A DNA stretch of 64,000 nt. It comes from GYS-P2D sp964489125 (GTDB lineage Bacteria; Bacteroidota; Bacteroidia; Chitinophagales; Saprospiraceae). How positions within the stretch are numbered: the first letter of the stretch is position 1; every line of letters begins with the position of its first letter. A model generated the notes under the pieces. The model saw only the letters and a program-made list of their open reading frames with translations. It ran no database searches and was not told the origin of the DNA. The position numbers and the translations under genes are program-made. The stretch is from contig CAZAXY010000005.1 of the NCBI GenBank assembly GCA_964489125.1, positions 1 to 64,000 of the forward strand, given 5' to 3'. Positions 1 through 7,968 of the stretch are shown in pieces.

Positions 1-1238
1 AATTTATTCCTGCTCGTGCTGTAGCTTCAAGGAGACAGTTCAAGCTTGAGGACATCATAACAAGAGTGGACAATGAAGTACTCTTTGATGGTCTGGAGAC
101 TACTGCCGTCAATAATGAAATAGAAGCACAACAGACTGGATTCCTAATTAAGGCTGTAGCCAAAGACATCTTTGAAGATTTTGAGGTTTCTGCTGGAGTT
201 CGGATTGCATCTGATTTCAGAGGTACAGAGTTTTTTGCAACTGTGGATGATAATCGTAAGCGTCTCGATCATCGCTATGCTATATATCGCAAGCAATCTA
301 GCGAAGAGATCATGAACGAGCGCCTACGTGAACAGATCTTAGTAGGTCTATACCGTGCTAGCTATCCCTTGGATACCTATACTAGCCTGAGGGGAATTGC
401 CACGGTGCGGATAGATGAAACACATTTTCTCAATCGCACTCCATTAGCCGTGGAACTAGGACAATCCAATGAGCAACGGATCGCCGTCAAAGGAGAGTTC
501 GTCTATGACAATACACTCGAGATTGACCTCAATCTCAGACAAGGGACACGCTATAAAGCCTATGTACAAGCCATCAATAGGTTTGACTTAAGCCTCGCAA
601 ATGGTCTTGACTTAGATTTCAGTCGAGCATTTACAACGGTGATTGGTTTCGATGCGAGACATTACATTCCTATCCTAGGTAATTCGATTCTCGCATTGAG
701 GTCTTCTGGTGCCACATCGTTTGGTTCAGAACGCATCCTATATTTCGTAGGTGGCGTAGATGGCTGGATCACCCCAACTTTTAGTGAAGATGTTCCAGTG
801 CGCCAGGACCAGGCTTTTGCCTTTCAGACTATAGCTCCTAATCTTAGAGGCTTTGATCACAACGTACGCAATGGACAGAGCTACTTATTGGGGAGCGCAG
901 AAGCGCGCATTCCAATCTTTAAGTATTTCAGTACAAGAGAATTGAAGTCAAAGTTCTTACGCAATGTGCAGCTAACTGGATTCTTTGATATTGGCTCTGC
1001 ATGGTATGGCCTGTCTCCGGCATCTGAGCTCAATGACATCATTAACACAACGACGATTATGGGCCCAAACATCTCAGTACAGGTTGACTTAGATAGAGAT
1101 CCATTTGTCTATAGCTACGGCTTTGGTGCGCGGATATTATTATTAGGACATTTTATCAGAGCAGATTACGCATGGGGCGTAGAGAGCGGCATTGTCCAGA
1201 ATCCAAGATTCACATTGTCTTTAGGTACTGAGTTTTAA
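1..1238 (+). CDS. Outer-membrane beta-barrel protein, surface-antigen (Omp85/TamA-like) C-terminal domain, 5'-truncated by window edge
   Basis: The reading frame is open from base 3 to the TAA at 1236-1238, so the start lies outside the window; the GTG at 66 is only the first in-window start-like codon. The visible ~410 residues look like a bacterial surface-antigen barrel: alternating hydrophobic strands, an LRGF motif late in the barrel followed by a GSAEARIPIF strand, and a terminal strand ending in Phe (LSLGTEF), the usual beta-signal for BAM insertion. In Bacteroidota such barrels occur in BamA/TamA homologues and fused to periplasmic beta-propeller (PD40/TolB-like) domains. The missing N-terminus decides between these, so only the barrel is claimed. 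It converges on the DUF4837 gene 48 bases downstream. Confidence 0.7.
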   Translation, partial: FIPARAVASRRQFKLEDIITRVDNEVLFDGLETTAVNNEIEAQQTGFLIKAVAKDIFEDFEVSAGVRIASDFRGTEFFATVDDNRKRLDHRYAIYRKQSSEEIMNERLREQILVGLYRASYPLDTYTSLRGIATVRIDETHFLNRTPLAVELGQSNEQRIAVKGEFVYDNTLEIDLNLRQGTRYKAYVQAINRFDLSLANGLDLDFSRAFTTVIGFDARHYIPILGNSILALRSSGATSFGSERILYFVGGVDGWITPTFSEDVPVRQDQAFAFQTIAPNLRGFDHNVRNGQSYLLGSAEARIPIFKYFSTRELKSKFLRNVQLTGFFDIGSAWYGLSPASELNDIINTTTIMGPNISVQVDLDRDPFVYSYGFGARILLLGHFIRADYAWGVESGIVQNPRFTLSLGTEF

Positions 1239-1286
1239 TTTCTTAAGAAGCTCCAGAGATGCAGTTTAAATATACCTATAGAGATC

Positions 1287-2372
1287 TTACCACTTTGTTC
1301 TGCTGGCGATGAGTTCAAACTGTTGAAGCATATCTCGCTTAGTTTTGCCAGGAGCCATGATGAACCCATCAATCTGTAGGAACTTCTTCTCCTCCTCATT
1401 GACAATAACATAGGTCATAAATGGTCCTCCCATAAAGTCATTTTCCATCTCCCAGATACCTCGATATTCTCTGGCAAAGTTATCCCCCACCGTCTTATCC
1501 CAATGAAGCATCGGAAGGTCGACATCATTGATCTGAATATAGGAATTGTCTGCATCACTACTCACGTTACGGCCAAACACATCAAAATTTGCTTTTACGG
1601 CATCCTTCTCAATAGAGACTGGGCCATCATAAGGGAATTGTCGCACGGCTATACACATTACAGACTCCTTAATATCGCGTCTAAACCAGATCAATCCATT
1701 GTCCTCAGGCTTGTCTAGTGCAATTTTATAATCTCCAGGAATATTGACTTTTGCACCAAATCGCTCCTGTGTCATGCTCGCATAACCATCACCCTCTCCT
1801 AATACATAGGCTGCTGCATACAGTTGCTCAGAGTCATGCTCTAAGACCTTGGCTGCAATACCGTCATAATTTTTCTCTACCGCAGTAGCCAACTCATCAA
1901 GAGATCTGGCAAATACATAGATCAAGATTTGACTATTGGCCCACTTATCACGTCCAACCGAAGTGTTAAATGTAGGATCAGTCATGGCCCTTTGATAGCC
2001 TTCTTCGCCCAGATCAGCACGAATAAACTTAGTGGTAGGTGACTCCTCATCACTCAGATTGGCGACGATGAGATATGTCCTTAATTGCTTCTTAAGCGGT
2101 TGTGATGCTAACTCACCAACTTGGAACCTTCGCAGATCAAAAGTGGGCTCTGGACTTGGAGTAATAGGATATGCAGAGCTAAAGAGGTAATTAATCGTAT
2201 CCCCAACTATGCTATTCCATACCACATCATCTGAAATCACCACCACCTGATTCATCTTACCTAAAGCCGTGGGCCTACCTTGAGCCGTTTTAGTAGGATC
2301 TGACACACCACAAGACAAGGTCAAGATAGCAACCAAGACCAATGCACAAGTGTATTTTATTGCTTTTATCAT
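1287..2372 (-). CDS. DUF4837 family lipoprotein
   Basis: This 361-residue protein starts with a lysine-bearing n-region, a hydrophobic stretch and a lipobox ending LTLSC, so Cys21 is the likely lipidated residue and the protein should sit in the periplasm or outer membrane. The mature part begins with a segment on which the family call rests (KMNQVVVISDDVVWNS, then a FSSAYPITPSPEPTFDLRRF-type stretch); this matches my memory of the Bacteroidota DUF4837 family, whose function is unknown. It lies 70 bases downstream of the MoxR ATPase in the same direction and is probably co-transcribed with it. No catalytic motif was recognised. Confidence 0.75.
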   Translation of the reverse strand: MIKAIKYTCALVLVAILTLSCGVSDPTKTAQGRPTALGKMNQVVVISDDVVWNSIVGDTINYLFSSAYPITPSPEPTFDLRRFQVGELASQPLKKQLRTYLIVANLSDEESPTTKFIRADLGEEGYQRAMTDPTFNTSVGRDKWANSQILIYVFARSLDELATAVEKNYDGIAAKVLEHDSEQLYAAAYVLGEGDGYASMTQERFGAKVNIPGDYKIALDKPEDNGLIWFRRDIKESVMCIAVRQFPYDGPVSIEKDAVKANFDVFGRNVSSDADNSYIQINDVDLPMLHWDKTVGDNFAREYRGIWEMENDFMGGPFMTYVIVNEEEKKFLQIDGFIMAPGKTKRDMLQQFELIASRTKW

Positions 2373-2442
2373 ATGTGATGCTCTTCAATATATCCTAAAA
2401 AGATAGCACCTCTAAGATGATCAAAAGACAGAAAATGTTGTG

Positions 2443-3408
2443 TTACAACAATTTCTTAATGATATCCTCTTCGGTGATACCCTCTGCTTCTGCTTTATAA
2501 TTTCGCACGATACGATGCCGTAACACGTAAGTGGCTATGGCTCTAACATCTTCGATATCGGGAGAATACTTACCAGATATAGCAGCATGGCACTTTGCTC
2601 CCAGAACTAAATACTGCGAGGCTCTCGGGCCAGCTCCCCAAGAAATATAGTTATTGACGATTTCTGCTGCCTTCTCTGTACCCGGCCTTGTAGAAACCGC
2701 AAGAGACACTGCATACTCAAGTACGTTGTCAGCGATTGGAATCTTCCTTACAAGGTCCTGAAAGTACAAGATCTGCTCCGCAGTTAGCACATTAGTTAAG
2801 GCGACCTTCTTACTTGTAGTAGTCTCCTTTACCACATTGATCTCCTCCTGATAACTTGGATAGGTTAATGGTATGTTGAACATGAATCTATCCAATTGAG
2901 CCTCTGGCAACGGGTATGTTCCTTCTTGCTCAATAGGATTCTGAGTAGCCAGAACAAAGAATGGTTTAGCCAATTCATATCTGTCTCCACTGATCGTCAC
3001 GCTGCGCTCCTGCATCGCCTCGAGTAGTGCTGCTTGGGTCTTAGGAGGTGTACGATTAATCTCATCGGCTAAGACGATATTAGAAAATAGTGGACCCTTA
3101 TGAAACTTAAATTCTCTATTATCTCCTAATATCTCAGAGCCCGTGATATCAGATGGCATCAAGTCTGGTGTGAACTGGATACGCTTGAACTCCAGATCAA
3201 GTACTTCTGAGATTGTGCTTACAAGAAGTGTCTTGGCTAATCCCGGCACCCCGACCAGAAGACTGTGCCCATTGCCGAACAGCGAGATAAGGACCATCTT
3301 AACCACCTCTTTCTGCCCTACGATTACTTTACTTATCTCTGCGCTTAAGTCATTATACGCTTGAGCTAATGCATCTACCGCCTCAACATCACTACTATAG
3401 TTCTGCAT
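2443..3408 (-). CDS. MoxR family AAA ATPase
   Basis: A 321-residue AAA+ protein of the usual MoxR size. The Walker A region reads GVPGLAKT and the Walker B region IVLADEINR, followed by the PPKTQAALLEAMQE helix typical of MoxR. The C-terminal lid carries the STRPG and GAGPRASQ signatures. MoxR proteins are cytoplasmic chaperone-like ATPases that usually act with VWA-domain or DUF58 partners on metalloenzymes or envelope complexes. No DUF58 or VWA gene is present here; the downstream neighbour is a DUF4837 lipoprotein, an arrangement that may give a functional hint. A perfect TAnnTTTG box lies about 50 bases upstream of the ATG. Confidence 0.9.
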   Translation of the reverse strand: MQNYSSDVEAVDALAQAYNDLSAEISKVIVGQKEVVKMVLISLFGNGHSLLVGVPGLAKTLLVSTISEVLDLEFKRIQFTPDLMPSDITGSEILGDNREFKFHKGPLFSNIVLADEINRTPPKTQAALLEAMQERSVTISGDRYELAKPFFVLATQNPIEQEGTYPLPEAQLDRFMFNIPLTYPSYQEEINVVKETTTSKKVALTNVLTAEQILYFQDLVRKIPIADNVLEYAVSLAVSTRPGTEKAAEIVNNYISWGAGPRASQYLVLGAKCHAAISGKYSPDIEDVRAIATYVLRHRIVRNYKAEAEGITEEDIIKKLL

Positions 3409-3458
3409 GTTATTACTTGTACTTTATAATCTCGTTATTAGATATTACTATTCGCCCA

Positions 3459-3466
3459 CAAAAGTA
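3459..3466 (-). promoter_or_regulatory. Bacteroidota-type -7 promoter box (TACTTTTG) for the MoxR gene
   Basis: On the minus strand the sequence reads TACTTTTG, a perfect match to the Bacteroidota -7 consensus TAnnTTTG, about 50 bases upstream of the MoxR ATG at 3408. No clear TTG -33 element was found at the expected distance. It implies a transcript independent of ligA, whose stop lies just beyond it at 3535. Confidence 0.55.
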
Positions 3467-3534
3467 CGACGACCTGAGAGTAACGTAAGTTTTTGTTCTA
3501 TGTTTTAGCAGGAGGCTTACGTTATACACTATTC

Positions 3535-5655
3535 TTAAGCCGGATTAAGATGTTCAAGAAACTCTTTTTCTGTCCAGATAGTCACCGTTCCTATGGCTTG
3601 TGCCTTCTTAAGCTTTGAGCCTGCTTTTTCGCCAACTACTAAAATGTCTAGATTTGCACTGACAGCGCTTAGCGGTTTGGCGCCAGCGACTATGGCCATC
3701 TGTTTAGCTTCATTACGAGTCATCTCCTGTAATGCTCCCGTGAATAGTATCGTCTTGTCTTTGAGTAGTGCATCATCAGCTACCTCTATAGGTTTATCTT
3801 CTTCTGTCTGTGTAATATTGACGCCGTATGACTCCATTCTCTTTATCATCTCAACATGCTCTGGTTGGCTAAAGTAGGCTTGAACATTCTGTGCTACAAC
3901 AGGTCCAATATCCTTAATCGCTGTGTATTGCTCTTGATCCCAATCTACCAGATCATATATAGACTCAATCTGTTGCGCTATCAATTGAGAAGCCTTCTTG
4001 CCGAGATGGTGAATGGTCAAGCTATGAAGTAATTTGGATAGTGGATTCCTCTTGGCTTTCTCAATAGCCGATTGTAGTTTTTGCACCGACTTTACTCCAA
4101 AGCCTTCGAGTCCTTGTATCACATCGTAATCCAGATTATATACATCAGCGATATCCTTAAGCTGACCGATCTCATAAAAACGCTCGACATATGCTCTGCC
4201 AAATCCATCGATATTCATAGCAACCTTAGACACGTGAAAAACAATTCGCTCCAGATCCTGAGCTCCACAGGTGCAGGATGGACATCTCCAAGCGGCCTCT
4301 CCTTCTGCTCTTACTAATTCTACGCCAGCTGAAACATCTATAGGACAATGGGTCGGAAAGACGATGGGTGCTTCATCACCAGTTCGTACGCTCTCCACCG
4401 CCTTAACTATATATGGGATTACATCACCTGCACGCTCAATTAATACCTTGTCCCCCAAGTGCAAATCCCGCTCCTTGATAAAATCCTCATTATGTAATGA
4501 AATTGAGGAAACCGTTACTCCAGCGACATGAACTGGTTCTACTTTGGCTACAGGTGTTATCGATCCGATCTTACCAACCTGATACTCTACATCCAACAGG
4601 GTCGAAACAACTTGTTTTGCCTTAAACTTGAATGCTATTGCCCATCTCGGATGATGTCCAGTAGAGCCACACAGGTTTTGAATTTTGGTACTATTAACTT
4701 TTATAACAGCACCGTCAATTTCGTAGGGATAGTCATCTCGGTTCTTCTCCCAAGATTGTACTCTACTAATGACTTTATCAATATTTTGACACAGTACTTC
4801 ATCAAGATTATGGACTTTGAATCCCATCTCTTTTAACAGTACCAGTTGATCAAAGTGGTTATCTATCTGATCTAATATATTTTGACCATCTGAACCATCG
4901 GCATGTCCCAGTTGAAAAGCAAAGACTTCCAATCCTCGCTCTCTTGTATCATTGGGGTTTTTCATCCTAAGCCCGCCTGTGGCAGCATTACGAGGATTGG
5001 CAAATAATGTTTTCCCTTGAGCGGCTCGAGCAGCATTAACTTTATCGAATGTGCTACGGCGAATCACTGCTTCACCCCTTATTTCGGCGGTCTTAATGGA
5101 TCTATCTGAAAACTTAGCTCTCAGCGGTATCGACGGCAGGGTCTTAAGATTAGTCGTAATCACTTCTCCCATCTGCCCGTTGCCACGAGTCGCGCCTCTA
5201 TCAAACAGATCATCACGATAAATCATCGCCACGCTACCTCCATCAAACTTTGGCTCCACACAATACTGGATATCTTCTTCCTCAGGTATTCCTGCAAGTT
5301 TCCTGATCTGCTCATCAAATTTCTTGAGATCGTCTCCGTTGTAGGCATTATCAAGCGATAGCATTGAGACGATGTGAGGCACGGCATCCAGCTCTGGGTT
5401 GAGATCACTGGCAACTCTTTGGGTGGGGCTCTCTGGTGAGACTAAATTTGGATTGGTTGACTCAATATTTTTTAATTGCAAAAACAGTTGATCGTACTCC
5501 TTGTCAGTTAATACTGGATCCGACTGGACGTAATATCTCCATTCATGATATCTCAATGCTTCCCGTATCTCCTCAATTTCATCAACCGATGCTTGAGATT
5601 TTAGCCACCCCTTGGACTGCTCATATATTTTCGCACTTCGTTCTGAATTATACAT
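3535..5655 (-). CDS. ligA: NAD-dependent DNA ligase LigA
   Basis: This 706-residue protein has the full LigA layout: an N-terminal Ia domain with a YHEWRYYV helix, the adenylation motif with the AMP-accepting lysine (KFDGG, Lys136), an OB fold with KIGSITPVA, the zinc finger near 437-463, helix-hairpin-helix repeats (residues ~480-610) and a C-terminal BRCT domain (~625-706). It seals nicks in replication and repair using NAD+. The zinc finger is atypical: Cys437, then Asp440 where the second Cys is expected, then Cys458, Cys461 and Cys463. The acyltransferase gene ends 12 bases upstream in the same direction, so the two are probably co-transcribed. Confidence 0.97.
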   Translation of the reverse strand: MYNSERSAKIYEQSKGWLKSQASVDEIEEIREALRYHEWRYYVQSDPVLTDKEYDQLFLQLKNIESTNPNLVSPESPTQRVASDLNPELDAVPHIVSMLSLDNAYNGDDLKKFDEQIRKLAGIPEEEDIQYCVEPKFDGGSVAMIYRDDLFDRGATRGNGQMGEVITTNLKTLPSIPLRAKFSDRSIKTAEIRGEAVIRRSTFDKVNAARAAQGKTLFANPRNAATGGLRMKNPNDTRERGLEVFAFQLGHADGSDGQNILDQIDNHFDQLVLLKEMGFKVHNLDEVLCQNIDKVISRVQSWEKNRDDYPYEIDGAVIKVNSTKIQNLCGSTGHHPRWAIAFKFKAKQVVSTLLDVEYQVGKIGSITPVAKVEPVHVAGVTVSSISLHNEDFIKERDLHLGDKVLIERAGDVIPYIVKAVESVRTGDEAPIVFPTHCPIDVSAGVELVRAEGEAAWRCPSCTCGAQDLERIVFHVSKVAMNIDGFGRAYVERFYEIGQLKDIADVYNLDYDVIQGLEGFGVKSVQKLQSAIEKAKRNPLSKLLHSLTIHHLGKKASQLIAQQIESIYDLVDWDQEQYTAIKDIGPVVAQNVQAYFSQPEHVEMIKRMESYGVNITQTEEDKPIEVADDALLKDKTILFTGALQEMTRNEAKQMAIVAGAKPLSAVSANLDILVVGEKAGSKLKKAQAIGTVTIWTEKEFLEHLNPA

Positions 5656-5667
5656 CTGATCAATTAG

Positions 5668-6276
5668 TTAGACAAAACTATACTCACGTACACAACCTGG
5701 AATTCCTCTGAAAATATCCTCTATTTCATCGATTTCTTTTTCGGCGTCGCCATTGGTATAATAATTAGGATGGATTTCGATCTTCTTCTGCTCGAAATCG
5801 AATGAGATAGGAATAATAGGAATCTTCGCTCCATCAGCTATATAGTAGAACCCCGTTCTGAATTTTTCAACTCTCTTGCGGGTTCCCTCGGGCGTTATTA
5901 ATATGGTGCGCTTCTCCGCCTGCTTATAATCTGCAATGACGCTATCCACAAAATTAGTATTGCCACTACGATCTATAGGAATGGCATTTGTTAGTGGTAA
6001 TATGTACTTAAGCATTCCCTTAAACATTTCCTTTTTTACATAATACTGAGCATCCATCTTAAGCCAGAACTTTACCAATAAACCAAGTGGCACATCCCAA
6101 GAAGAAGTATGTGGTGCAACGATGATTATTTTTTTGGGTATCTCATGGGGATAGGTGCCGACTACCTTCCATCCGATCAGATGATATACCCATTTGCAGA
6201 TCAAACTAAACATGGTGCTTAAAAAAATTAGTGCTAAGGGCAAAAATAGAATTAAACCTTTTAGGCTGTGAGCCAT
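5668..6276 (-). CDS. 1-acyl-glycerol-3-phosphate acyltransferase-like (PlsC family) membrane protein
   Basis: A 202-residue protein with an N-terminal hydrophobic segment (residues ~7-28) and the two PlsC motifs: H56-TSSW-D61 (HX4D, catalytic) and PEGTR at 129-133 (phosphate binding). Between them an IPIDR segment matches family block III. Such enzymes transfer an acyl chain to lysophosphatidate or a related acceptor at the inner membrane. At ~200 residues it is shorter than typical PlsC (about 240) and resembles the short acyltransferases common in Bacteroidota, so the acceptor is uncertain. It lies just upstream of ligA and diverges from the sigma factor gene. Confidence 0.85.
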   Translation of the reverse strand: MAHSLKGLILFLPLALIFLSTMFSLICKWVYHLIGWKVVGTYPHEIPKKIIIVAPHTSSWDVPLGLLVKFWLKMDAQYYVKKEMFKGMLKYILPLTNAIPIDRSGNTNFVDSVIADYKQAEKRTILITPEGTRKRVEKFRTGFYYIADGAKIPIIPISFDFEQKKIEIHPNYYTNGDAEKEIDEIEDIFRGIPGCVREYSFV

Positions 6277-6354
6277 CTAATAGGCGAATAGGTTTGACTA
6301 ACTTATTGATTTATAAAAGCAATAAGCACGGAAGTAGATGATAACATAAAAGCG

Positions 6355-6876
6355 TTGCTGAGCAGGGAATCTACTCGAGAGCAGGGATTCAAGTTGTTAG
6401 TTGACACCTATGGTGAGCGATTGTATGGGCTAATATATAATATGGTCAAGACGCACAGTCGATGTGATGATATCTTACAAGAGTCACTTATTAAGGTCTA
6501 CCAGAATCTGGATAAATACCGAGGTGACTCTAAGCTATATACTTGGATATATCGCATCACTGTAAATGAGACGCTGCGAGATCTTAAGAAGAATAGGATT
6601 CAGTCCTTGAGCCCTGATGATATTGCTAGAAAGCTGAGTCCAGTACCAGCTGAGTCGGAACTCAGCTCTGAACAGATTGAACAAACACTATCAATAGCTA
6701 TGGATACATTGCCTCCTAAGCAACGGATGGTGTTTAGCCTCAGATATTATGAGGAAATGAAATATGGAGATATGTCCGTCGTGCTCGCTACAAGTGAAGG
6801 TGCATTGAAGGCGGCATATCACCATGCTGTAAAAAAGATCGAACACTACATATCTACATATGGAGTACAAGGATAA
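6355..6876 (+). CDS. ECF-type RNA polymerase sigma factor
   Basis: About 173 residues with sigma-70 region 2 (YGERLYGLIYNMV, then a CDDILQESLIKVYQN core-binding helix and YTWIYRITVN) and region 4 (LPPKQRMVFSLRYYEEM plus an HTH helix). The start is uncertain: there is no in-frame ATG or GTG between the stop at 6307 and conserved region 2. TTG at 6355 is the only standard start codon, although coding-like sequence extends upstream to about 6313. It overlaps the next gene by 17 bases and heads a three-gene cassette with a membrane protein and a Spy-like protein, the usual regulated-ECF arrangement in this phylum. Confidence 0.88.
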   Translation: MLSRESTREQGFKLLVDTYGERLYGLIYNMVKTHSRCDDILQESLIKVYQNLDKYRGDSKLYTWIYRITVNETLRDLKKNRIQSLSPDDIARKLSPVPAESELSSEQIEQTLSIAMDTLPPKQRMVFSLRYYEEMKYGDMSVVLATSEGALKAAYHHAVKKIEHYISTYGVQG

Positions 6877-7306
6877 ACATGAGAACATAACGGGAGAGCT
6901 GAGAGAGTTAGATGCTCAGTTCTTGTTGAAGCTTCACGATCACAAGGATCGAACAATACCTTCGCCAAGCTATGTTAGTGAATTGTATAATACCGTAAGC
7001 TCTAATAGGCATGCGGCGATCGTACCGCTATGGCGACGGCCCAGAGCATGGGCAGCAACGGGCATCCTATTATTAGCGATCAGCAGTATATATCTGATAG
7101 GAAGCAATAAGGAACTTACTCTAGACCAGATAAGCGAGGCAGATGTATATGCATATATCATGGACCTTGAGGACATAGGTAGTGACGACCTATTATATAC
7201 CAATGACATCACAGATACTGGCCTTGAGATTCTTGACCAGTCTATACTAGACTATCTGGATGATCATATTGAAGACATTGACATAATAGAATTAAACTCA
7301 TATTAA
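6860..7306 (+). CDS. Single-pass membrane protein, candidate anti-sigma factor
   Basis: A 148-residue protein whose N-terminal ~55 residues are charged and presumably cytoplasmic. One transmembrane segment follows (AWAATGILLLAISSIYLIG, residues ~57-75), then an acidic, probably periplasmic tail rich in Asp, Glu and Ile. The gene starts inside the sigma factor gene (17-base overlap), suggesting translational coupling. Topology and position fit an anti-sigma factor for that ECF protein, but no zinc-binding ZAS motif (HxxxCxxC) or FecR domain is visible, so the role is inferred from context. The Spy-like gene follows after 6 bases. Confidence 0.6.
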   Translation: MEYKDKHENITGELRELDAQFLLKLHDHKDRTIPSPSYVSELYNTVSSNRHAAIVPLWRRPRAWAATGILLLAISSIYLIGSNKELTLDQISEADVYAYIMDLEDIGSDDLLYTNDITDTGLEILDQSILDYLDDHIEDIDIIELNSY

Positions 7307-7312
7307 AAGAAG

Positions 7313-7723
7313 ATGAAGCAACTTATAATAATCATATTGCTCACTGCACTATCAATAAGTGCCTCGGCACAGAAAGATCGCAAGAAAATCGAATCGCTTA
7401 GAATAGCTCACTTGACTAGCGAATTAGATCTATCGAGTGAAGAGGGTCAGATATTTTGGCCCATATTCAATACCTATGAAGCTTCTAGGCATAATCTCCG
7501 TGACGAAAAACGAGCACTTGTCAGACAACCAAAAGAAGGAGTCAATGTGATTAATGAGCTCATCAGAATTGAAGAGGCCAATTATCTCCTATTCAAACAG
7601 TATTTGACTGACTTAAGAGAGGTATTATCAGAGGATCAGATTCTAGCTCTTCTTAGTGCTGATAAGAAATTTAAAGAACGATTAATCAAAAGATTGCGTT
7701 CTGATCGAGCTGGAAAGAATTGA
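7313..7723 (+). CDS. Spy/CpxP-like periplasmic protein (sensor/chaperone associated with the ECF cassette)
   Basis: 136 residues with a cleavable signal peptide (about residues 1-19, ending SASA-Q) and a helical mature part. The segment LTSELDLSSEEGQIFWPIFN followed by a charged helix resembles the small Bacteroidota proteins annotated as sensors of ECF sigma factors, or Spy/CpxP-type refolding or metal-sensing proteins. CpxP and Spy bind envelope components and modulate a stress response; that role is inferred here from its place as third gene of the sigma/anti-sigma cassette. It begins 6 bases after the membrane protein gene. No metal-binding His/Cys cluster is visible. Confidence 0.65.
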   Translation: MKQLIIIILLTALSISASAQKDRKKIESLRIAHLTSELDLSSEEGQIFWPIFNTYEASRHNLRDEKRALVRQPKEGVNVINELIRIEEANYLLFKQYLTDLREVLSEDQILALLSADKKFKERLIKRLRSDRAGKN

Positions 7724-7906
7724 TCTGTCGCATCCATTTCTTTTAATCATTATATATTTCTGAATGACTCTTAGTGCATTAAGAAATTGGTTTCAATATA
7801 TCTTGAATTTAGCAATGTATAAATTGCTGAACATGTGTAACATGTGATATAATTTAATACGTCAATTCTTTTTTGGATTGTGGAAAAAAAACATTGTCAG
7901 AAAATT

Positions 7907-7934
7907 TTGAGACTTCTCTATTTAGTTATCTTCG
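7907..7934 (+). promoter_or_regulatory. Probable promoter of the TPR gene (TTG - 17 nt - TATCTTCG)
   Basis: A TTG at 7907-7909 is followed after 17 bases by TATCTTCG at 7927-7934, one mismatch from the Bacteroidota -7 consensus TAnnTTTG. This puts transcription start near 7940, some 30 bases before the ATG at 7969. The 245-base gap after the Spy-like gene otherwise holds nothing recognisable. Confidence 0.45.
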
Positions 7935-7968
7935 CCTCGGATATAATCCCAGACATAGTTAAAAAAGA

